The position numbers and the translations under genes were made by a program. Shown in pieces: positions 1 through 8,861 of a stretch of 18,979 nt of DNA. The DNA is taken from assembly GCA_023394035.1 (NCBI GenBank), contig JAEXBK010000041.1:1-18979 (forward strand), read 5' to 3'. Source of the stretch: Bacillota bacterium (GTDB lineage: Bacteria > Bacillota > Clostridia > Peptostreptococcales > Anaerovoracaceae). The notes under the pieces were generated by a model that saw only the letters and a list, made by a program, of their open reading frames with translations, ran no database searches and was not told where the DNA came from. Each line of letters starts with the position of its first letter. The first letter of the stretch is position 1.

Positions 1-3000
1 GAGCATATCGGCGGTCTGTATGTCGGCCACCTCCTTAAACAGCCCCATCACCTCCGGCAGGTTATAAAACTTGGCAAACCGGGTTTTCATCCGGTACCCG
101 CTTCCCTCCGGTGCCAGTTCCAGATCACTGGTCGTTTCACCGCACCATGAAGCCCAGGCATCAAACACATCGTGTCCACGCTCGACTAAAGCATCATATT
201 GAAGATAGCGTTGCATGGTATACAGCTCTGTCATGGAATTACTGATTGGTGTACCGGTCGCAAAGACAATGCCTTTACCACCTGTCAATTCATCCATATA
301 TCGGCATTTCATAAACATATCGCTGGATTTGAAAGCTTCTGTGGTGCTGACACCTGCCACATTGTTCATTTTTGTAAAATAATATAAGTTTTTATAATGA
401 TGAGCTTCGTCTACAAACAGCTTATCGACTCCCAGCTCTTCAAAGTAAATCACATCATCCTTTCTGATATCATTATTTAGCTTTTCCAGCTTTTTCTTTA
501 GGTTATCCTTTGTTCTGGTCAGCTGCTTTACGGTGTGCCTCACTTCTGATTTATGGCTATTTTCGCTGAGAAAATCCATGATCCGGTCTATTTCTTCTTG
601 GATGTGACGCTTCTGATAAGCCGGAGACATCGGGATTTTTTCAAATTGAGAATGACCGATAATGACTGCATCATATTCTCCGGTGGCGATCTTGGCGACA
701 AAGCGTTTCCTGTTTTTGGGTTCAAAGTCTTTTTTAGCAGCCACCATAATGTTTGCACCGGGATATAGCTGCATAAACTCACGCCCCATCTGTACGGTCA
801 AATGGTTTGGCACCATAAATAAAGACTTTGTACATAGTCCTAGGCGTTTGCTCTCCATCGCTGTCGCCACCATTTCATAGGTTTTACCTGCTCCTACTAC
901 ATGTGCCAGCAATGTATTGCCTCCAAATAGACCTCTTGCAATCGCATTTCTTTGGTGTGACCGTAATGTAATGTCGGAACTCATCCCCTCCAGTGCCAGG
1001 TGCATACCATCATATTCCCGGTTTCTGATTGAATTAAACCTGATGTTATATTCTTCAACCAGTCGGTTTCTACGCTCCTGATCCCTAAAGATCCAGCTCT
1101 TAAACGCTTCTTTTAGCATCTCCTGCTTCTGAATGGCTAGAAGCGTTTCTTTTTTGTTTAGCACAGCTGTTTTAGTACCATCCGGATTGATGATCTGATC
1201 CATAATACGGACGTTCTTTAAGTTTAGTGCCAACTCGATCAGATGATACCCACTGATACGACTTGTTCCATAGCGTTCATGGGCTATGACATTTTGTTTA
1301 TCCATTGTCTTGTTATTGATAAACCACTCTCCATTGAGCGGATTCAAAGTTACCTTAATATCCCATCTGATCCAGCGAGGTGTTTCCAGAGTATCGACAA
1401 TAAATTGCTCAATGTCTGAAGCCGGGATCCATGTGGCACCTAAGCGGATAGAAATATCGCCGGCCTCCAGTCTCACAGGCATAGCTTTTCGTAAGCTTTC
1501 GACCTGATACTCCATCTGCTCAACTTCCCTTTGTTTCATATCTGCCGGTATACTCTCATCCGCTCGCAATCGGTTTAGATAGACTTCTGCCACACGCAGT
1601 TTGCTCCGAATATTGCCGCTTAGGTATTCATCTCTGGTGACCCACTGAACATTCATTTCCTCTGCTTCAAAGGGCATACCGCTCATAATTTGATCGGCAT
1701 TGATATTCCGGAAAATTTCCCCTCGAAGAGCCGTCTTGATGCCCTCAAGGGAAATTCCGGATAAACTGCTCATATATTCAAGATCAACTCTTGCCTTTTG
1801 AGAAATGGACAATACTAATGCCTCCATTGCCGTATCCACATGTGTTACCGGCACTGCCTTTGCGATTGTTCGCTTCCTGAAAATATCAGCCTTTCCGACA
1901 TAATTTTTGTCATCATCAAACAGTTCCAGCGAACAGGCAAGCGGAAAATAGCCATCCTCTCGCAGCAGTCTGATATTCTCCTTATTATTGATATAGCCGT
2001 ATGCTTTTACAAACTCATCGTAAACCCTATTTAGCTTTTCTCTTGATTGTATAATATCATCATCGCCTCGATCATTTTTTTGCACATCGATCACTTCCAA
2101 AACAGCTTCGACCACCCTTTTATATCCTTGTATTTTTTCTTTAGCTTTAGCTGGAAGCTGCTTTTTGACAAACAGTGAATCTTCCCTGTAGTAAACCTCA
2201 TTATCAATGATGGTGAAGGTAAAATTCTTCACATCGTCCGTAGCTGGAATCCCATCCATTTCATCTTCCAAAAGCTCAGCTTTTGTATAACGGCCGTTTT
2301 TAACGATCTGGCTGCCGCACTTTTGTATTTCTTCTTTTAGGTTGATTTCCTGATCACCAATACAAGCCAAGGTTGTACCAAAGGCCGATGATATTTCCTG
2401 CAGCCGACCAAGTACCATTTCCGGATGATCAATGAAATAGCGATTATAGGTCAGGCCATTTTCATCTGTGCCTAAATGTAACCACGGCTCATCCACCTCC
2501 AGCACAGCTTCGGATTTTTGTAGGAAAATAATGTCTGAAGTGACACTTGTACCTGCCATCCCCTTAAAGGTGGTGTTCGGTAGCCTAATCGCCCCCAAAA
2601 GCTTTGCTTTGCTAGATAGAAAACGGCGAACACCTTCATCCTTCTTATCCAAAGTACCGGAGGATGTAATAAACGCAATAATACCACCGCTTCTGACCTT
2701 GTCCAATGCTTTGGCAAAAAAGTAGTCATGAATTAAAAATTTATACTTGTTGTACGCCGGATCATTCACCCGTAGATCACCAAACGGCACATTACCGATT
2801 GCAATATCAAAGAAGTTATTGGAAAAGGTGGTTTCCTCAAACCCTTTCACTGAAATATGATTTTCAGGATACAGTAACCTTGCAATTCTCCCACTAATGC
2901 TATCTAATTCAACACCATAGTAACGGGATCCTTGCATTGCTTCGGGGAGGCACCCCATAAAGTTGCCCACTCCCATAGAAGGCTCCAGTATATTCCCCTT

Positions 3001-6000
3001 CGTAAAGCCCATATCCGATAAAACAGAATACATTCCGTCAATGACCGCCTTTGGCGTATAAAAGCTGGTCAAGGTAGATGTCATTGCTGAATCATACTCC
3101 TGGGCAGAAAGATTCTCTAACAGAAAGGCTCTTGCAGCTTCCCACTGGCCACTTCTCCTTTCGTCAAATACATCTGCAAGACCACCCCAGCCCACATACT
3201 TTGCCAAAGTTTCTTGGGCAGCACGATCAAGCTCTCTTTGTCCGCTCTCAACCCTGCGAAGCATGGAAATTGCTTCGAGATTATGATTTAGTCTTTCACT
3301 TGGAGATAGTGTTTCCGGAAGCGTTTCATTTGTAATGCGGAAATTATACGCTTTTAACTCGGAAACAACCTCTGCTATAGCCGTCGCATCCTCCGGCTCA
3401 TCATTTAGCATATCCTCCAGAAAATCAATATACGGTACAACATTGCCATCACGCAGATTTTCATAGATCTCTTCAATATGTTCACTTTTTTCAAGCTGAT
3501 CCGTTCCTACCTGATCTCTATATTCATATGGATCATTGTCGTGTGCAATTTGATCCATCTTCGTGGCCAGATCATATATTTCATCCTGCGTTTTTTCCGG
3601 CAATTCAAATATGCGTTCCAGATCAGCATCACTTTGATATGCTATGACTTCACTGCCGGAAATATAGCCATTTAGCAGCGTATCAGCCATATCAACGGTC
3701 ACCGTCTTAAAGGCTCCAACCTTATCAAAGCGACTAATGATGCAGTGCTGTCCCTTATACAAAAGCTTTGCACCAATTACAAAAGCTGGTTTTATATTTC
3801 TCTCGACTTCCTTTTGGGTTTCTTCAGCTCTTTGTGCGGCCAGCTGCCTCTCCACTTCTTGTAGTGCTTCTTGCTGCTCTTCTTTTTGATCAATCTCTTG
3901 ATCATCTCTTTCCTCTTTGCCCTCCGATTGGATGGTGGCAGCTGTCTGTACCGTAAGCATACTTTCTTCAGTCTCGATAATCTCCGGATAATCTTGGCGA
4001 TTATGTAGCATTTCACCATTTGCATCATACCGGTAGGCCGTAGCTATATTGGCCGATATGTAATCTTTAGGATTTCTTTCTCCAAAGGATAGCTCCCCGT
4101 TAAACACTGATTGAAGCTCATCCTCATCCATCTGTTTTTTCAGTTCCGTATCCTTGATTTCACGGAATGTTTTCGGAAAATCCTCCAACACCAGACGCTC
4201 GGCCTGTAGTTCCTGAAGCTCATTCAGATTAAAGTATCCCCATTCTGCCTCATCTCCTAAAACAAGACCAAAGCCGTCTTTTGTTTCAGGATCATATTCC
4301 GTTAAGTACCAAGTCCATGTGCTTCTGAAAGGAATAATATAAGCTGCATGAATCACCTTATCAGCGCCGGAGATACCGTCTGTCTGATATAGTCTTGGAA
4401 CTGCTTCCAAAATCTCAGCAGGCATCAAATCAGTAACATTCTCTTTTGAATAAAAGCTTCTGTCCGAGTTGCTTTCTGGTTTGGTGTCTTCCTTTAGTGG
4501 TTCCTTTTTGTTTAAAACTTCTGCAGATAAAATAGATTTTTCTTTGAAAACGGGTGGTAAAATTTCAGGAGCATGATCCACATGCCATTTCATGATTTTG
4601 TCGATCTGTGGCCACTTTATCAAAATATCCAAGCAGTCGCTTTTATTAAATATTGCACCGGTGCCATCATAGCTAACAAATGAAGAAATATCCCCTTGAA
4701 ATATACCGGTCTGTCCGGAATTGCCGCAGCGTGCTTTAAGAACTTCTATTCTTTCAGAAGCACTATTTTCACTTTCATATACTGTTCTAAGTGACTGTTC
4801 CTTTAACAGTCTTGATAGGCCATATGCGATTTCATCATCCGTTATAAAGGATGGAAATATTTCATGATTGTTCACATGGCTGACAAGTGGTAACCGTTGT
4901 TTTTGATACTGCGTAAGCATTGAAACAATTTTTTCAGGCCGGTGAAATCGAAAGCGTAATAATGATTTGTCTGCTTCATATTCTTCCAAAAATCCTGTCA
5001 TATCCTCTACGAGCATTTTCACATATGAAGCATCTGATAAATGATCCGTCACACTTTTTACTGCATCCAAAAATCCAAATGGAACCGGATCAATCAGAGA
5101 AAAATACTGCAAACCATTATCCGTCAGATCACGATACATATAGACAAAATCGGTGGCAATCCTCTCCCGTTCATAAGTATCTACTGCGGCCAGATCTTCC
5201 CTCGTGGCGTACTCACCCTGAACCAACATGGCTGTAATCCTTTCTGCCACCTCTTGCCAGGATAGCAGCTGTCCGTATGAAAGCCTTGCTTTGGTGCCAT
5301 ACGATAATTTTATTCCTTCCTTGTCGTACCAGGCGACAAAGGATTTTCCCTGATACGAAAAGCCATGCCCTCCCTGAAACAAACGGGAAGCTGCCCCTGC
5401 AAGTTCCTCGATGTTCCGGCTCCTGGAAAAGGCAGAAATGATCGGAAGGCGGCCAAAACCCTGATTGCTTCCGTGAAGTAAAACTTGTTGGATCTCAGTG
5501 TCAGTCAAGGGAATGGCCAACGCCGACCACTGGCCAGATTGAGATACATCAAAAAAGGAAGCTTTCGCCTCCTTTTCATTTTTCTTATCTGCCTCTTTGG
5601 CTGATTGATTTATACTTCGATCACTTCCGCTCTGATGATCTCGTGCATGGCTGATCGAAGATTGTTCATCAGTCCCCGATACTCCTGCGGGTTCTCCTGC
5701 TCCAGCTCCGGTGTCAGGCCATACTCTTTCATCATCTGCGGCTTTAAGACTTTCGCCAACGCTATCGCTTCCAGGTGTTTGTTCTCGATGTGCTTCAGCA
5801 GCGTCCCATCTCCGTACATCTCCTGCAGCTCGTACCAGTGTCTGTCCTCTCCGCTCTCCACCAGATAATCCATCCTCATCTCTGCCCAAAACGGATTCGG
5901 ATTGTCCTTTAGAAACTCCTCGTCCGCCTCCAGCTGCTCCAGTGTAATCCGCCTCATAAATTCCATCATTTCTTCTGTCGTTCCGTACTCTGAAATCGGA

Positions 6001-6831
6001 TCCGGCTTCTGTGTCCTTAAAATCTCCGGTCTCATGTAATCCTCGAATAGCAGCATTATTGCTCCCTCCTTTTTCTTTATCTGTTGTTTCCTGTTCCTGT
6101 AAGCCTGTGCCTTGCCTTTTTTCCTGCAAAATGGCACGGTCATGCTCTCTGGTTAACAAAATCGTTTCTTCTATTAACTGTTTGGCACTCTCTGACAACA
6201 AATCTCCCATCATGGAAAAGGTCTGTACCTGAAACAATCTCAGCCCACGCTCGATTACATCATTTTCCGGACGATAATACAAGTCAAAGCGACTGGCACA
6301 AATATAGGCCAGTGACTGCTTGAAAAAATCAAAAAAGACCGTTTGCTGTGATCCTGTCAAACTAACTGTATTAAAATATTCTTCAATGTATGGCCTTGCA
6401 TACAAGTCGCTAAGCTCCGATACCGTTTCTTTAACACCGGCATCCGGGCGATTGATTCGCCTATGTAGTACATCCATATGCCTGTCTGGCACAAATGACC
6501 ATAGGTTAAGCGGAACCGGAAAACGATTATAGCCAACGGTTTGTGATACGTCAAAAATCCAGTCCACCTTTGCTCTCCCATTTGGCTGTATTTCTAAAAA
6601 CGGGATTCCCTTTTCTCCCGATAGGACGCTTCGATGCAGGGTGTCTCTCCATGTATGAAATTTGGCACAGGCAGTGGCGTCTGGCCTATGTGCATAGATA
6701 CTCATTTGACTGGAGAAATCATAGCGTTGATTATTACCCATTGTTTTTAATAGCTCCAGATATTGATCAGAGGAGTGCAATATCTGGGTGGTGACTGTAT
6801 GTATTATACCATAGTAATCGTTAATCTTCAT
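1..6831 (-). CDS. Giant conjugation-associated N6-adenine methylase / SNF2-type helicase (C-terminus beyond left edge)
   Basis: An uninterrupted reading frame of 2,277 codons leaves the window at the left edge. The start is the ATG at 6831, preceded by GAGAGG five bases upstream. Visible modules: residues about 25-110 resemble ArdC-type N-termini (DATACAKFHTWRDTL, then GEKGIPFLE); a hydrophilic Gly/Arg/Asp/Glu linker at about 235-420; a DUF2958-like module at about 800-880 (TWYLTEYDP, FGLVLGDEAEWGYF); a charged, Glu/Gln-rich helical stretch near 960-1000; then YVGWGGL (about 1211), methyltransferase motif I EPSMGVGNF (about 1280) and motif IV NVPF (about 1345); finally a helicase with Walker A VGAGKT (about 1980), DEAHHYKNL (about 2140) and ATGTPISNS (about 2200). 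The remaining helicase motifs lie off the window. Family members accompany Tn1549-like transfer modules and are presumed to modify or remodel element DNA and protect it from host restriction; that role is inferred. The linker at residues 259-408 is also translated in another frame by the TnpV-like gene. Confidence 0.93.
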   Translation of the reverse strand, partial: MKINDYYGIIHTVTTQILHSSDQYLELLKTMGNNQRYDFSSQMSIYAHRPDATACAKFHTWRDTLHRSVLSGEKGIPFLEIQPNGRAKVDWIFDVSQTVGYNRFPVPLNLWSFVPDRHMDVLHRRINRPDAGVKETVSELSDLYARPYIEEYFNTVSLTGSQQTVFFDFFKQSLAYICASRFDLYYRPENDVIERGLRLFQVQTFSMMGDLLSESAKQLIEETILLTREHDRAILQEKRQGTGLQEQETTDKEKGGSNNAAIRGLHETGDFKDTEAGSDFRVRNDRRNDGIYEADYTGAAGGGRGVSKGQSESVLGRDEDGLSGGERRGQTLVRAAGDVRRWDAAEAHREQTPGSDSVGESLKAADDERVWPDTGAGAGEPAGVSGTDEQSSISHARDHQSGSDRSINQSAKEADKKNEKEAKASFFDVSQSGQWSALAIPLTDTEIQQVLLHGSNQGFGRLPIISAFSRSRNIEELAGAASRLFQGGHGFSYQGKSFVAWYDKEGIKLSYGTKARLSYGQLLSWQEVAERITAMLVQGEYATREDLAAVDTYERERIATDFVYMYRDLTDNGLQYFSLIDPVPFGFLDAVKSVTDHLSDASYVKMLVEDMTGFLEEYEADKSLLRFRFHRPEKIVSMLTQYQKQRLPLVSHVNNHEIFPSFITDDEIAYGLSRLLKEQSLRTVYESENSASERIEVLKARCGNSGQTGIFQGDISSFVSYDGTGAIFNKSDCLDILIKWPQIDKIMKWHVDHAPEILPPVFKEKSILSAEVLNKKEPLKEDTKPESNSDRSFYSKENVTDLMPAEILEAVPRLYQTDGISGADKVIHAAYIIPFRSTWTWYLTEYDPETKDGFGLVLGDEAEWGYFNLNELQELQAERLVLEDFPKTFREIKDTELKKQMDEDELQSVFNGELSFGERNPKDYISANIATAYRYDANGEMLHNRQDYPEIIETEESMLTVQTAATIQSEGKEERDDQEIDQKEEQQEALQEVERQLAAQRAEETQKEVERNIKPAFVIGAKLLYKGQHCIISRFDKVGAFKTVTVDMADTLLNGYISGSEVIAYQSDADLERIFELPEKTQDEIYDLATKMDQIAHDNDPYEYRDQVGTDQLEKSEHIEEIYENLRDGNVVPYIDFLEDMLNDEPEDATAIAEVVSELKAYNFRITNETLPETLSPSERLNHNLEAISMLRRVESGQRELDRAAQETLAKYVGWGGLADVFDERRSGQWEAARAFLLENLSAQEYDSAMTSTLTSFYTPKAVIDGMYSVLSDMGFTKGNILEPSMGVGNFMGCLPEAMQGSRYYGVELDSISGRIARLLYPENHISVKGFEETTFSNNFFDIAIGNVPFGDLRVNDPAYNKYKFLIHDYFFAKALDKVRSGGIIAFITSSGTLDKKDEGVRRFLSSKAKLLGAIRLPNTTFKGMAGTSVTSDIIFLQKSEAVLEVDEPWLHLGTDENGLTYNRYFIDHPEMVLGRLQEISSAFGTTLACIGDQEINLKEEIQKCGSQIVKNGRYTKAELLEDEMDGIPATDDVKNFTFTIIDNEVYYREDSLFVKKQLPAKAKEKIQGYKRVVEAVLEVIDVQKNDRGDDDIIQSREKLNRVYDEFVKAYGYINNKENIRLLREDGYFPLACSLELFDDDKNYVGKADIFRKRTIAKAVPVTHVDTAMEALVLSISQKARVDLEYMSSLSGISLEGIKTALRGEIFRNINADQIMSGMPFEAEEMNVQWVTRDEYLSGNIRSKLRVAEVYLNRLRADESIPADMKQREVEQMEYQVESLRKAMPVRLEAGDISIRLGATWIPASDIEQFIVDTLETPRWIRWDIKVTLNPLNGEWFINNKTMDKQNVIAHERYGTSRISGYHLIELALNLKNVRIMDQIINPDGTKTAVLNKKETLLAIQKQEMLKEAFKSWIFRDQERRNRLVEEYNIRFNSIRNREYDGMHLALEGMSSDITLRSHQRNAIARGLFGGNTLLAHVVGAGKTYEMVATAMESKRLGLCTKSLFMVPNHLTVQMGREFMQLYPGANIMVAAKKDFEPKNRKRFVAKIATGEYDAVIIGHSQFEKIPMSPAYQKRHIQEEIDRIMDFLSENSHKSEVRHTVKQLTRTKDNLKKKLEKLNNDIRKDDVIYFEELGVDKLFVDEAHHYKNLYYFTKMNNVAGVSTTEAFKSSDMFMKCRYMDELTGGKGIVFATGTPISNSMTELYTMQRYLQYDALVERGHDVFDAWASWCGETTSDLELAPEGSGYRMKTRFAKFYNLPEVMGLFKEVADIQTADML
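5610..6056 (-). CDS. tnpV: TnpV-like transposon protein, overprinted inside the giant methylase-helicase gene
   Basis: A 148-residue protein is encoded on the same strand as the giant gene but in the +1 frame, wholly inside it. The chosen ATG at 6056 has a textbook Shine-Dalgarno sequence, AAGGAGG, eight bases upstream; the in-frame ATG at 6143 lacks one. The C-terminal half, about residues 80-148 (GTLLKHIENKHLEAIALAK, then YGLTPELEQENP, MNNLRSAMHEII), matches the pattern I recall for TnpV proteins: GKLNAYLADIDRQA, L.AEN, MNNIR..A.EIV. The first 75 residues are acidic, Met-rich and not recognised. TnpV is found in Tn4451-like and other clostridial mobile elements, with no firmly known biochemical role. 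Codons here are GC-ending (CTG, GAG, CAG, CCG, GAC), unlike the AT-rich neighbours, which points either to acquisition from a GC-richer source or to selection for keeping the other frame free of stops. Confidence 0.78.
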   Translation of the reverse strand: MLLFEDYMRPEILRTQKPDPISEYGTTEEMMEFMRRITLEQLEADEEFLKDNPNPFWAEMRMDYLVESGEDRHWYELQEMYGDGTLLKHIENKHLEAIALAKVLKPQMMKEYGLTPELEQENPQEYRGLMNNLRSAMHEIIRAEVIEV

Positions 6832-6866
6832 GTGATCCTCTCGTTTTTTACAGTTTTTATACTTTT

Positions 6867-7148
6867 TTAGGATAGAAACGAATATTCCATAGTTGGGTCA
6901 ATGCTGTCGCTCCATTCATCGCATAAGCGATATAGGAGCTGATCTTTTCTCAATCTGCCCAAGTATGAAATCAATCGATTCATTTGACCATCGAAGTGTT
7001 TTGTATATAACAATTCGCCGGTTAGGGTACACAGCTGTAAAGCAATCCTTTCATAGTCAAGGAAACAGCTTAGTCCTTCAGCCTTTGAAATCAATAATAA
7101 CTTCATCATAGGCTGTACTTTATTCATTTGCATTCGTGTAGGCTGCAT
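6867..7148 (-). CDS. Small hypothetical protein of the transfer operon
   Basis: About 93 residues; not recognised. The chosen ATG at 7148 lies eight bases after GGGAGG; an ATG two codons earlier (7154) is only two bases from that site, so the start is uncertain by two codons. The gene overlaps the 3' end of the upstream coiled-coil gene by 29 bases, a sign of coupled translation, and ends 35 bases before the giant gene begins. The N-terminus is Met- and Lys-rich (MQPTRMQMNKVQPMMKLL) and is followed by a mostly hydrophobic/charged segment of likely mixed helix and strand (ISKAEGLSCFLDYERIALQL, LISYLGRLRKDQLLYRL). No signal peptide or clear membrane helix is visible. Position places it with the transfer genes; it could be a cytoplasmic regulator or accessory factor, but nothing in the sequence shows which. 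Confidence 0.7.
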   Translation of the reverse strand: MQPTRMQMNKVQPMMKLLLISKAEGLSCFLDYERIALQLCTLTGELLYTKHFDGQMNRLISYLGRLRKDQLLYRLCDEWSDSIDPTMEYSFLS

Positions 7149-7458
7149 TTTCATTACCTCCCTCACATTCTTTTTGTCCATCCCCTGACGGATCCTTTCT
7201 TGCATCAAACAGCTCGATTAAATCCGCAGTCGTCAGACCACTTTCCTCTTTTTTCTCTTCTAAAAATGCGGTTAGTATCTGACTATAGCATTTTTTACAC
7301 TCCTCGATCTCTCCTTGCAAGGACATCTCTTTGGCCGCATATCGCTCTTCGACCAGCTTGATCTTTTCTGCTTTGGCGTCATATAACCTCTGTAACGCTT
7401 TTTGCTTATCTGATAATTTTTGTTCTGCCTTTAGCAGCTCTTGCATCTTGTTTTTCAT
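7120..7458 (-). CDS. Coiled-coil protein in the DUF4315 position
   Basis: 112 residues from the ATG at 7458, which is preceded by AAAGGAG six bases upstream and overlaps the stop of the M23 peptidase gene in an ATGA junction. Residues 1-75 are strongly charged with heptad-like leucines (MQELLKAEQKLSDKQKALQR, KIKLVEERYAAKEMSL), predicting a coiled coil. They are followed by GLTTADLIELFDARK and a hydrophilic, low-complexity tail. In Tn1549-like elements the gene right after the wall hydrolase often encodes a DUF4315 protein: a short coiled coil followed by an LTPEEL-type helix. This protein has the same layout and location but is longer, so the assignment rests on architecture and synteny rather than clear identity. 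A scaffold or assembly role in the transfer machinery is inference. Confidence 0.78.
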   Translation of the reverse strand: MKNKMQELLKAEQKLSDKQKALQRLYDAKAEKIKLVEERYAAKEMSLQGEIEECKKCYSQILTAFLEEKKEESGLTTADLIELFDARKDPSGDGQKECEGGNENAAYTNANE

Positions 7459-8852
7459 TGTATCTCCTTTTTGGTTTCTGTACTGTTTCCGGAAAGCCTG
7501 GCATATTCTTTTAGACTTAACCATTCACCGGAAGCGTTTTGCTTAAACATTGGCATCGGATCCACTGCTGATTTTGCCCATCCTTTACTTCCATCTGTTT
7601 CATATTGAAAATGTAAATGCGGGCCACTGGATTGACCACTATTACCGGATAGAGCAATTAAGTCGCCCACCTTTACATTTTGACCGTGGGTAACTAACAT
7701 CTTGCTTAGGTGAATATATCTTGATACATCACCTTTAGGGTGTTTGATAGCTACCACCATCGCTCCATCCGAATATATATCCGCCTCTACCACCGTACCT
7801 GATTTGAAGGCATACACAGGCGTACCGATCGGAACGGGAAAATCCACTCCCACATGCCCGCCTAAAATATAGTCGGCCGGTGCAAATCGTCTGGTCGAAT
7901 CAAAGCCGGAGGAAATTTGCGAATAACCCCTCGGCAATGGGAAGGTGTAATCATCCTCCAAAAGCTGACGTTCAATCCTCACATTCCCCTCACTGATCAG
8001 ATGATTGATTGAGGAATCCGGAGAAGATGGTGCGAGAAGTCCTATACCAAAGGCTCCGGTAACAATAATGACAAGCAATAATACCACGGCCGACAAAATC
8101 AACGGAAACGGTGGGAAAATGATGGTCAATGCCAGTATTGCTCCGTCCCGAAAGCGTTTCATGGCTGTTTTAACAAACCATGATGCTTGCTGTTCAGGTT
8201 TTGCCTGTGATCGAACACCATTTCCGGACGAACGGAGCGGCTCTTCCTGTGGCTGTGTTCTGGTAGCGTTTCTAAGGCTATCCCGTTCCGATCGAAACAC
8301 TTTTCCAAGCATTCCGACATCTTCCCTCAATCTTTCACCTGCCATAAAGACCTGGCCAATATAAGGAATGCCCTTGCCGGCGGTCACTACACTCTTTCTT
8401 AACCCTTTGATAGTTTTCTTTGTCTGCCGGGCGATCGGATCCCTTTGTCGTAGCTTACTTGCAAAACTTCCTTCCTTTGTCACAAAACCGTTCTTTCGGT
8501 GGTGTAAGCTTCTATTTGACCGGATTTCACTTCTTTGCTCCGTAAAGGATCGACGTAGCGTAAGTGTATATCGCTGATCCGATGAAGAACGAACCTGAAG
8601 CTGCCTCCACCGATCAACCGATTTTGTTGCTCTATGATCCGGTTGTATAGTATGCTGCCTCTGCGATCTATATCTGGAGTAGTAGCCTGAATTACGAGGT
8701 AAGCCTCCATATGGGCTTTGATGCAGTTTTGCTCCGTGAGAACGCTGTTTCATCACCGCCCCATGAATCACAGGTTGATTACTTCTAAATCCATCAGACA
8801 AGCTAAGAATACTTCGTAAGGTGCTTTTCTCCTCTCTTACATCTAATTTCAT
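7455..8852 (-). CDS. Membrane-anchored M23 (LytM-type) peptidase of the type IV secretion system
   Basis: 465 residues. ATG at 8852 follows AAGGAG by five bases, and that site lies over the stop region of virB4 nine bases upstream. Order: a very basic Arg/Ser/Gln-rich cytoplasmic region (1-235), one long hydrophobic segment (about 238-272) and an exported domain with the M23 zinc motifs: H333-x3-D337 (GGHVGVDF), H381 (YIHLS) and H412-x-H414 (GPHLHF). M23 enzymes are zinc metallopeptidases that cut peptidoglycan cross-bridges. Downstream of virB4 in Gram-positive transfer operons this slot is filled by a wall hydrolase, often NlpC/P60 plus SLT, which opens the wall for the mating channel (the VirB1 role). 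Here a single M23 domain stands in. No SLT/lysozyme domain is seen. The basic tail of more than 200 residues is unusual and may bind nucleic acid or the VirB4 side. Confidence 0.92.
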   Translation of the reverse strand: MKLDVREEKSTLRSILSLSDGFRSNQPVIHGAVMKQRSHGAKLHQSPYGGLPRNSGYYSRYRSQRQHTIQPDHRATKSVDRWRQLQVRSSSDQRYTLTLRRSFTEQRSEIRSNRSLHHRKNGFVTKEGSFASKLRQRDPIARQTKKTIKGLRKSVVTAGKGIPYIGQVFMAGERLREDVGMLGKVFRSERDSLRNATRTQPQEEPLRSSGNGVRSQAKPEQQASWFVKTAMKRFRDGAILALTIIFPPFPLILSAVVLLLVIIVTGAFGIGLLAPSSPDSSINHLISEGNVRIERQLLEDDYTFPLPRGYSQISSGFDSTRRFAPADYILGGHVGVDFPVPIGTPVYAFKSGTVVEADIYSDGAMVVAIKHPKGDVSRYIHLSKMLVTHGQNVKVGDLIALSGNSGQSSGPHLHFQYETDGSKGWAKSAVDPMPMFKQNASGEWLSLKEYARLSGNSTETKKEIQ

Positions 8853-8861
8853 GACGACTCC

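Noticed and set aside
6057..6143. A 29-codon N-terminal extension of the TnpV-like frame to an ATG at 6143
   Set aside because: No ribosome binding site precedes 6143, while AAGGAGG lies eight bases before the ATG at 6056; the extension is basic and unlike the rest.
8480..8710. A 76-codon frame on the minus strand inside the arginine-rich part of the M23 peptidase gene
   Set aside because: Unlike the TnpV case there is no ribosome binding site before its ATG and no recognisable family; it looks like a by-product of arginine-rich codons.
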